This document shows, one piece after another, positions 54,659 to 62,000 of a stretch of DNA of 62,000 nt (position 1 is the first letter of the stretch; the number at the start of each line of letters is the position of its first letter). The notes beneath the pieces are model-generated. The model saw only the letters and a program-made list of their open reading frames with translations, was not told the origin of the DNA and did not search any database. The DNA is from Adiantum capillus-veneris. Taxonomy: Eukaryota > Streptophyta > Polypodiopsida > Polypodiales > Pteridaceae. The position numbers and the translations under genes are program-made. The stretch lies in NCBI GenBank assembly GCA_014529385.2, contig CM043943.1:98080855-98142854 (forward strand), given 5' to 3'.

Positions 54659-54675
54659 CACACACACACACACAA
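54659..54675. repeat. short (CA)n run after the PLE-like element
   Basis: About eight CA units. On the coding strand of the other copy, CA also follows the element end (33222-33303 on the complementary strand). Confidence 0.85.
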
Positions 54676-54734
54676 AACTACTTGTGTCTTTTCTTTTACG
54701 TCGCCACTTTAATTAGAATGGAAAAGCCTGATTT

Positions 54735-55283
54735 CTAGAAAGAAAACCCCTTCCTTTTTTTCCTCCCTAACATATCAAGTAAACCATCCATTACATGATC
54801 GCACAAACAACTATCACAGTAATAGCAGGTGTTTGGACACTCAGCCAGAGGTAAGATACGGGTTGCCAAGACCACACCATACTCCTTAGTGCGGGGAGTG
54901 CAATTAAAATACCCTCGTAGTGGCTGCCCATAACCACGATACAAAAAAATCTTTTGTGGTGGAAGAAACTGCGCTAATAGATATAACCGTTTGGAAAAAC
55001 CTCGCTTCATTGAATGTTCTACATAATAGTATTGTGCCCCTAGGCCCATGGCTTCTTCCACCATTGCCAGACGGATATTATTCTTAAAATGCTCTCGACC
55101 CCAAAGAGTCACCCGCGTCACTCTATCCTTATATGTCCACCACTTAGTCTGAGTAACTGATGTTCCTAACTGAGGAAATAAATGACGTACATAACGGAGG
55201 AGTGTGGTTCTCTAAGTAGACACATTCGACTGCTGAAGATGTGCAATGGATATAGCTAAAACCTGATCATCACTAGAAGTCAT
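54735..55283 (-). pseudogene. unknown Cys-rich protein, convergent with the PLE-like RT
   Basis: From ATG at 55281-55283 (MTSSDDQVLAISIAHLQQSN) the frame runs 182 codons, with one TAG at codon 24 (55212-55214). It contains W-W-T-Y-K-D-R-V-T-R-V-T-L-W-G, QYYYVEHSMKRGFSKR and RTKEYGVVLATRILPLAECP. The Cys cluster CPNTCYYCDSCLCDH follows, and the protein ends in basic RKKRKGFSF. The cluster C-x3-C-x2-C-x2-C-x-C could bind zinc, and the basic end could be a nuclear signal. I do not recognise the family. It may belong to the RT element, to another transposon, or be a decayed host exon. Confidence 0.45.
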
Positions 55284-55986
55284 AGCATATGGTGAATGTA
55301 AAAACTCTCAGAAAGCTTCTCAAGGCAGATTATATGCACTCACCCTTTCAAAAAGAATGCCCGTCTTTTATAGACCTACATTGGTAGATATACTCAATGT
55401 ACATTGCTAAGAAATTCCCAAAATTATTTACTCCCTCACATTATCTCACTTGGTAAGTGATTGGAAAATTCTCTACTCTCTTAATGTGTCTAATTTAAAT
55501 GGCTTTCTAATTATAGTTGCATGAGAAATATCGGTAGGTACAAATGGTCTTTTCACCTATTGTTGTGAACAGTAATGTGTTTGGTTATTATGTCTACCGA
55601 GTTTTCGACCGTTCGAAAGCCGGCAAGAATACTTGGCTATCTTTCAACTTGTTTAGAAAGCCTATTTGGCTCATTATAATGGTGTGTATGCCTTTTAACT
55701 TATTTGGGGTTTTTTATCCTCTGTTACTTTAGGGTAATTTGTCCTTTGATGCTTAATACTTTGTGACGTCTCTAAAAATCATTGCAGAAGCATTCTCTGT
55801 AGGTTACTGCCGCACGGCTTCTTCTGCATAGTAAGAGAGTGGTAGTGTGCGTATACTGTGTGAAGTGATCCTGCGCTGACCGCTTGCATCCAGATCCTGT
55901 GCTGTGTATACTCCCTAGATAGGGGGTCTTCAATGCCGACATCGTTGGCTACAGTACCTGGCTTGATTCAGGCCCCTTCTACTATG
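55284..55986. other. no gene recognised
   Basis: The short frames here have no domains. The left flank of the Copia-2 copy 2 LTR shows no identifiable feature. Confidence 0.5.
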
Positions 55987-56212
55987 TGTTGGAATTAGGG
56001 TTGCAGAGAAACGCACACAGCTTGGAGAAGACGAAGGAAGCTCAAGGCACACAATAGAGAGTGTGTTACTTAGTGTACAATGGAAAGATAGATAGCCCTA
56101 GAGTGATGGGTGTATATACAATGCTCGGGGGAAAAACCTCCTAAAGAGGAAAAACATGCCCCGGCAGTCCTAGTGTGTTCACACACATCACTACCATATG
56201 TATATGGTAACA
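55987..56212 (-). repeat. Copia-2 copy 2 LTR with palindromic terminus
   Basis: A 226-bp LTR matching 42241-42476. On the minus strand it begins TGTTACCATATACATATGGT, in which ACCATAT and ATATGGT form a perfect inverted repeat around AC. Copy 1 has one change in it. The polypurine tract (CCAAGGGGGATT on the minus strand) abuts it. Confidence 0.92.
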
Positions 56213-57066
56213 AATCCCCCTTGGAGTGATGCGGTGAAAGAGAGCTGGCACATGAGTAAAGGGAAGTGCCATGCCCTGAGGACATGATCAGTCCACGAAG
56301 GGGAGTAAGCCCAAAGCTTTGCGGAAAGCTTCAAGCTTCTCACGAGACAATGCCTTTGTGAAACGATCTGCAAGGTTGTCTTGTGTTGGCACATAAGCCA
56401 AGTTGATCTCTCCTGTTGAGAGCCTCTCCCTGACATAGTGGTAATGCACCTCAATGTGCTTGTGCGAGCATGAAAAACTGGGTTCCTCTCAACTGCCAAT
56501 GCGCTCTGACTATCAGTGTAGATAGTGTTGGCAGTGTCTTGTCCAGCACCCAAATCAGCCATAAGGCGTCTGAGCCATACACACTCAACCATAGCTGTGA
56601 AGACTGCCTTGTACTCAGCCTCACAACTCAAAGTGGCCACAATAGGTTGCTTCTTGCTCAACCATGATATACATGAACTGCCAAGCATGAAACAAAAACC
56701 ACTTGTGGACACTCGCGTGTCAAAACAACCAGCCCAATCTGAGTCCGAAAAAACATGTAAGTGTGGCGGCAATGATCCCCCCTTGGGAAAAAACAAGCCA
56801 AGATGTAAAGTGCCACTACGGTAGCGAAAAATCCTCTTGACAGCGTGCCAATGCTTAGAGCCTAGGCTATGCATAAATCTGCTGACCTGTGAGACTGCAA
56901 ACTGAATATCCGGTCTCGTGTTGCATACATAAATGAGGCAGCCAACAACAGTTTGGTAAAGAGTGACATCAACAGGATCGCCAGCATCATGTAGACTAAA
57001 CTTCAAACCTGTTTCCATGGGAGTGGCAATAGGTTTGCAATCCTCAAGTCCAAACTTACATAGCAA
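56213..57066 (-). pseudogene. Copia-2 copy 2: end of RT and RNase H
   Basis: The frame includes LIYVCNTRPDIQFAVSQVSR, SDSDWAGCFDTRVSTSGFCF (the RNase H Asp kept), SCEAEYKAVFTAM and IYTDSQSALAVERNPVFHAR. After this a frameshift near 56470 changes the K-H-I-E-V-H-Y-H region, which is intact in copy 1. A stop at 57085 separates it from the RT core. Confidence 0.93.
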
Positions 57067-57084
57067 TGTCTCTATGTAACTTTT

Positions 57085-57966
57085 CTAACACAAGGCAATA
57101 CCACCATCACACTGCTTAAACTGTATACCCAAGTAATGATGCAACAGCCCCAAATCTTTCATCTTGAAAGTAGCATTCAAATCAGCCTTAAATTCAGCAA
57201 TATGTCTCTCATTTGGTCCAGTGATCAGCAAATCATCGACATAAAGAACCACAATGAGAAGTACATCACCCTCACGCTTTACATACAATGTGCTTTCTGT
57301 TGAACTGTTACAAAAGCCTCGTTTAACCAAATGAGTGTCAGCTTTCTCATACCAAGCACGAGGAGATTGCTTCAACCCATACAAAGCCTTCTTACATCTG
57401 CACACTTTGTCCTCTTGTCCTTTTATGACAAAACCATGAGGCTGCGTTACATAAACTTCCTCAAATATGTCACCATTCAAGAAAGCAGTAACAATGTCTG
57501 ATTGATGTAAATCCCAACCAAAATGACCTGCCAATGCACATAGAAAATGCAGAGTAGTCATGCGACAAGTGGGAGCAAAAGTCTCTTCATAATCAATGCC
57601 TTTTTGTTGTGCATAACCCTTTGCAACAAGTCGAGCCTTATGGCAATCAATCTCACCATCCGGCTTGCGTTTCAACTTGTAAACCCACTTCGTACCAATG
57701 GCCTTTTTGCCAGGAGGCAAATCACATAAAGTCCATGTGTCATTTTCTATAAGTGCATCATATTCTGATTGCATGGCAGCCATCCAATTTTTTGAATTCT
57801 GTGCTTCATCAAAAGACAGAGGCTCCTCAACATCATGTAAGCTAGACACCGCCAAAGCATAACAATCCGATGCATGAGATGCATGGCAAGAGCCTGAATG
57901 AGTACGGCTAGACAAAGGTGCATCCAATTTACTGTCACACAAAGTGTGCCCCAGCCATTTTGGCAT
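57085..57966 (-). pseudogene. Copia-2 copy 2: RT, nearly complete
   Basis: A 293-codon open frame covers a linker, DLPPGKKAIGTKWVYKLKRK, KARLVAKGYAQQKGIDYEET, QSDIVTAFLNGDIFEEVYVT (motif A), ALYGLKQSPRAWYEK and VVLYVDDLLITGPN (motif C intact). KMKDLGLLHHYLGIQF follows. It is the least damaged RT of this family here. It lacks only continuity with integrase (right) and RNase H (left). Confidence 0.95.
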
Positions 57967-58068
57967 ACCTCTAGCCTGCTCATTTTAAGCCCTTTCCTCA
58001 TCAAGTACATCATGTACATCTGCATCAGTAATAGGCTAATCTATAACAGTTTTAGAAACCCCCATAGG

Positions 58069-58525
58069 CTATACATTTGCCTCATTGGAACTTACATTCG
58101 TATTTCCACCACTGAAAAGAGGCAACAAAGTGTCATAAATGTCATGTGAGCTTACATTATTGTCTCTAGTACATGACAGCAAGGGCTGAACAGAATCTTC
58201 CATGAACACTACATCCCGTGAAACTAGAATACCTTTTGTTTGCGGGTGATACAACCTGTAACCTTTGCTTTCAGCACTAGAACCAACAAAAATACATTTG
58301 ACAGCCTTATCATCCAATTTTCTGCGCTGTGTTTGTGGCACCAAAGCATATGCCAAACAGCCAAAAACACACAATAGAAGGCTTTCTATCATGCCATGCT
58401 TCATATGGAGTAATAGACTGCAAAGCTTTCGTAGGACACCTGTTAAGTACATAAGTGGCACACATGATGGCCTCAAGCCAAAAAGAATGCGCCAAAGCTT
58501 GACTTTTGACCATACATCGTGCCAT
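58069..58525 (-). pseudogene. Copia-2 copy 2: integrase C-terminal part
   Basis: Two frames joined by a small deletion near 58375 carry ARCMVKSQALAHSFWLEAIM, TPYEAWHDRKPS, FGCLAYALVPQTQRRKLDD and CIFVGSSAESKGYRLYHPQT. The short deletion removes part of the segment that copy 1 keeps. Pieces of the DDE core lie further right with several stops. Confidence 0.9.
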
Positions 58526-58649
58526 TTCCGTCAGTGACCTGTTTTTCCTCTCAGCAACACCATTTTGTTGAGGTGTCTAAGACACTGTACATTGGTGTTT
58601 TATCCCATGACTAGCCAGAAATTCATTAAATTCATGAGACATATACTCC

Positions 58650-59266
58650 TATTAACCCTCACGGCTCACGAACACCCTATCACCTACGACGACGGACGTT
58701 GTAACCTACGACGGATGTTGTATTATTTACTTGGTAGAGTCGGGTACCGGGCTTGTCGGTCCAATAGGAAAAGGGTAAGAGTGATCGTCGATGAGAGGCG
58801 CACTCTAACTGGAACATTCAAGGGATTAGTTGGCTAAGCATGGGCGCCCAAGTGTGAATGGGGCGAGCTCATATAAAAGTCAACTAAACCTAAAATTCAC
58901 TCATTCTCTCATTTGTGCAATTGAAGAGTGCTCTTGCTCCATCTCCATCTTCTTCTTCTTCATCTCCTTGTGTGTGTGTGTGTGTATGCGTGAGAGAGAG
59001 AGAGAGGAAGAGAGAGAGAGTGTGTGTGTGATCGAGCATTGCGACGACGGCACGACGGCGGTGAAGCGGTTGAGCGCGGCGTAGCAGCGTCTCCTTCTTC
59101 TTCGCGACGAGGAATCCTCCACGACAACAAGTGTAGAGCGGTGAGTGACACACCATCGCCATCTTTGAGCTTACTAGTTTAGGCTTGTTGTGTGCTTGGA
59201 GCCATTTGTGGCTCGCACAGTGTATCGGCAAGTTCCTTGCATTGACAAGTGTGACATAGGCGCACA
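58650..59266 (+). repeat. Gypsy-4 5' LTR, left end uncertain
   Basis: It ends about 4 bases before the primer-binding site, at GCGCACA. The start lies between 58650 and 58710, near a 22-bp imperfect repeat with the core ACCTACGACGG. It contains GT and GA microsatellite runs (58969-59030). Confidence 0.55.
58872..58878 (+). promoter_or_regulatory. TATA box in Gypsy-4 LTR
   Basis: TATAAAA in the context GCTCATATAAAAGTC, followed about 30-60 bp later by a plausible transcript start region. Confidence 0.5.
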
Positions 59267-59270
59267 TTTT

Positions 59271-59288
59271 TGGGGCCATTGCCGGGGA
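59271..59288 (+). other. Gypsy-4 primer-binding site, tRNA-Asp type
   Basis: TGGGGCCATTGCCGGGGA matches the plant Asp-tRNA site TGGCGCCGTTGCCGGGGA at 16 of 18 positions. Confidence 0.85.
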
Positions 59289-60034
59289 ATGCCATACACT
59301 AAGCTTGAATGGCACTCTGTGCTTCTTTTGTGGTGCAATTTCAATTGTAGGAAAGGTAGGGAAGGAGGGTGTGTGTGTTGAGAAGAAGGATTTTGTGTTG
59401 CTACTGTGTATTTCTTTGTAATGAAGTTTTGAAAGGTTACTATTTTTTCTCTGTGTAAGGTGTTAGTATTAAGGTTGTTAGTTCTGTGTAATGCAAAGTA
59501 CAATAAGTAGGAAGTAGATCTGGGAGAGCTAATGAAGTGTATTAGTGTGTAACAGTAGGTGTATTAGTTGTAAGTAGGTAGGTAGAGTGTGTGTGTGTGC
59601 TCGCGCGCAGGCCGCGGCGACCTTATCCCAAAAATAATAATAATAATAATAATTTTCAAAAAAAAATTAAAAAATTTAAAGGTAAGACCGGGATCGAAAA
59701 TATCTCCCAGACCCAAGCCCAAGCTCACGCTCAGGCTTAGGCCTCATTCGCCCCTTAAAATTACGAATTTTAGCTTCACACGTAGCTAAAAATTGACTTT
59801 TTTGAGGACCAACGGAGCTTCAGGTGTCTGAACGTTGTGTTGTAAAGCACACCACGACCCTCTGAGTGATACGCTTGTTTTGAGCTATCACACACTTTAA
59901 TCAAAAAGACCGATCATTCAAAAATATTAAAAAACATAAGAAAACGAGTGAAAACGGACGCCTAAAAAAGTAAGCGGTTAACCTTCGAGGTTATTCGCCC
60001 GACGCTTGTAGGGTGCTCCGGTCGTGTGCTAGAG
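59289..60034 (+). other. Gypsy-4 leader
   Basis: About 0.75 kb without domains, with an (AAT)n run near 59634-59652. It lies between the primer-binding site and the first gag ATG. Confidence 0.6.
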
Positions 60035-61076
60035 ATGGAGCAACTAGAGAGAATTTCGACTTATGTGAGTTCTCAATATCCACCTACCTTAGGTTCCGGG
60101 CCCTCGACGGGGACCCAAGGTAGTACAAACCAAAACCGAACATAGCGTCTAGTGACTCCTCCTCTGACTACGACGTCATGGAGGGTTTCCCAATGCCTAA
60201 TCCAGATAGCTCAAGCCAAGACATGCATGCCATGGATCCACGGTCCAGGCCGAGCGTGCTTAGCCGCTTGAAGGAAATCTTTAGTAGAGCCACTCGCTCC
60301 GAACATGGAGCTAATGATATAAATGAGGGGGGTGGGGAAGTAAATTCTCCATTCATGAACAACGTAGAGCCTATGTCCTTAGAGAATTTTCACGTGATTA
60401 CATTCACTCCACCTCCTGACTCTTCAGAGTTATTTCCCTCCAAGGTCATATTACCCGCGATGGTAAAAGCCTTGCCCAAGTGCAAGAGTTTGAGCGGTAT
60501 ATCCTTGCAGTGAGGGAAAAGGAAGTCGAGAGCTTACGTAAGGCGGAGCAACGAAGAGAGTTAAAAGTGAAAGCCCCTATGTCAATATCTTTGCTAAGAG
60601 AGCAATCGAGTGCTCTTGACTTAGCAACCGCTAAGGGTCAACCCCTAGAAAGCAACATTGCATCTAGCTCAAAGGACACCCCTAGCACCTCAATCCTAGA
60701 TGGAGTGTTCTTAAATGAGAACAGGGAGTACGAAGTACAAACACAAACTCTAACCGACCTATACACAGGTCACACCTATCACGTGGGTTGGTTAGATGTC
60801 CTACAATCCACAATGGGTGCTACTAGTGTGGAGGATCAACAACAAAGAGTTTGTGAGGTCATCCATAGGGTCATTGAGTTAGAGAGACAGAACAAGAGGA
60901 TCAACATTCCTTCAACGGGTCTCATGAGATTCTTAGATACAGGAAAGGCTAAACAACCGACCTTATCGCAAATGGAGACTCCCTCGGTAAGTCCGATGGA
61001 TCCTCCATATGTTGTTTCTCCAGGGGTCTCAGTGCAATCTGAGCCCACAAGTGATAGCTTACCTTTCCAAGTCTAG
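60035..61076 (+). pseudogene. Gypsy-4 gag, N-terminal and central part
   Basis: ATG at 60035 opens MEQLERISTYVSSQYPPTLG and stops after 36 codons. The sense then continues in a second frame (60178, MEGFPMPNPDSSSQDMH) and a third from about 60440. The third frame has QEFERYILAVREKEVESLRK, Y-T-G-H-T-Y-H-V-G-W-L and a helical segment, up to a stop at 61074-61076. The pattern 'x-E-F-E-x-x-(I/L)-x-V-R-E-x-E-V-x-x-L-R' is common in gag of this Gypsy type. At least two frameshifts are needed to join the parts. Confidence 0.65.
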
Positions 61077-61157
61077 CTCATCTTTCCCTTGATGACACCA
61101 CAGCTACCATGCCTACCCCAATGATGGGCATGCCGAGAAACATGCCATGGACCTCAT

Positions 61158-61999
61158 TTGTTAGTAAAGCACCACTACATGGTAGCTCAATGCATGCAAC
61201 AGTCCCTACAAGTGTGTACCAATAGTATGCACCTATGGGTCATCGTACTCATGTTAGTCCCAACTCCTCCCATTGTTTCAACTACCTATGCTCCACAACC
61301 ACAACACCCAAGCTCTTATTTCCATGGGACTATACCGGCTAGCATTAGCATGTCATATCCGATGTTTGCTATGCCTAGGGCCACACATATGAACTTTGGG
61401 CCGCCACATGGCACAACACCATACCAAACGTGGAACCCAAGGGCTTCCTATGCGCCAAGCCCAATGCCAATACCTACTCCACACGTAGTCTCTGGAGCAC
61501 CTTCACCCACGGTTCCTGCTCACTTAGGTGACTTGGTAACATTTGCTCAAGCTATTGGTCGATCTATTGCTGAGAATATGCGTAACACGCCTGTTAGAGA
61601 GCCTAGAAGTAAGGCTATACAAATAGCCAAGCTCATCACAATGGTGGAAGATCATCACACAGATTGGGATTTAAAGCTTACATCGGCTCCATGGGCTTAT
61701 CATACTACGTACAAAGTTGCCATTAACTGCACACCATTCAAGATGGTGTATGGCTAAGAAGCGGTTATGCCATGGGAGTTTGTCATTCCTAGTCTTCGAG
61801 TAGCTTCTCAAGAAGGTTGGGATGGTAACCCCTTAGTTGAGCAATTATATATCCTTGAAAGGCTAGATGAAGAGAGGCAATTAGCTATGCAAAATGCACT
61901 TGTGGAGAAAGATAGGAGGAAGAAATTGAAGGAGTATGAGCGGAAGTGCGACGCGAGAGAGAGTGCAAGAAGAAGAGCACGACGATATGGTGAACTCGC
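61158..61999 (+). pseudogene. Gypsy-4 gag linker fused to integrase C-terminal part
   Basis: A Pro/Tyr/Met/His-rich stretch (about 61260-61500) leads to FAQAIGRSIAENMRNTPVRE, a gag segment. At about 61615-61660 it passes without a break into DWDLKLTSAPWAYHTTYKVA and T-P-F-K-M-V-Y-G, typical of the end of Gypsy integrase. An in-frame TAA (61755-61757) is followed by EAVMPWEFVIPSLRVA and L-D-E-E-R-Q-L-A, also integrase. The fusion shows one large internal deletion that happens to keep the frame. It continues past the window edge. Confidence 0.8.
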
Positions 62000-62000
62000 T

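Larger units (their letters stand above)
55987..58645 (-). mobile_element. Copia-2 copy 2: 5'-truncated Ty1/Copia
   Basis: The 3' LTR, RNase H, a nearly complete RT and the integrase C-terminal half are on the minus strand. The match extends past copy 1 into the integrase core: at 58515-58645, short pieces correspond to the Q-Q-N-G-V and E-Y-M-S-H-E-F-N-E-F regions. It then ends near the Gypsy-4 LTR. Gag, protease and the 5' LTR are absent. It keeps the RT active site, unlike copy 1. Confidence 0.94.
58650..62000 (+). mobile_element. Gypsy-4: internally deleted Ty3/Gypsy, right end outside the window
   Basis: It has a 5' LTR with a TATA box, an Asp-tRNA-type primer-binding site, a leader of about 0.75 kb, and gag in several frames. 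Gag passes directly into the C-terminal part of integrase near 61615. Protease, RT, RNase H and the integrase catalytic core are missing. The Asp-tRNA primer is known for non-chromoviral plant Gypsy lineages (Athila/Tat). The 3' end is beyond 62000. Confidence 0.8.

Overview
This window is plant nuclear DNA made almost entirely of transposable elements. The evidence is Ty1/Copia and Ty3/Gypsy polyproteins, a chromodomain-type integrase, a Gypsy element with a second RNase H, primer-binding sites for plant initiator-Met and Asp tRNAs, and many GA/CT/GT microsatellites. I found no intact host gene. The low gene density and long degenerate stretches suggest a large-genome land plant. A fern, lycophyte or gymnosperm seems more likely than a small-genome angiosperm, but the species cannot be fixed from the sequence.

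Layout from left to right. 1-6395: GA microsatellites, an old Copia fragment (1442-2925), a 106-bp minisatellite (3539-3946) and unassignable DNA. 6396-18160: a three-level nest. A chromovirus-like Gypsy-1 is split by Copia-A (minus strand, 6962-16061, GGTAT target duplications), and the left LTR of Copia-A is split by Copia-B (plus strand, 7082-12606, TGTAT duplications). 18161-20871: nothing identifiable. 20872-26900: Gypsy-2, a Tat-type element with two RNase H domains. 28033-31600: a CT microsatellite and Gypsy-3, whose pol gives way to an unrelated coiled-coil coding region. 33222-38406: an RT element on the minus strand that resembles Penelope-like elements (PLE) and is bounded by 0.94-kb direct repeats. 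38398-42240: tandem repeats and GT/CT microsatellites. 42241-44766: Copia-2 copy 1 (minus). 44767-48480: an element encoding a gag-like, proline-rich, coiled-coil protein. 48557-50688: a possible two-exon gene fragment. 51268-54566: a second, diverged copy of the PLE-like element on the plus strand. It is followed by a near-perfect hairpin, a CA repeat and a convergent Cys-rich reading frame. 55987-58645: Copia-2 copy 2 (minus). 58650-62000: Gypsy-4, in which gag is joined directly to the end of integrase.

Most coding regions are broken by stops, frameshifts or deletions, so the window is best read as layered insertion and decay. The most unusual material is of two kinds. One is the pair of PLE-like elements, which share a two-ORF layout, a Cys cluster and an RT with a GIPMG-type motif B. 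The other is a pair of alternative RNA-hairpin possibilities at the polypurine-tract/LTR junctions of Copia-A and Copia-B, where the pairing is kept although the arm sequences differ. All identities, mismatch counts and lineage names come from reading by eye; no search or alignment program was run.
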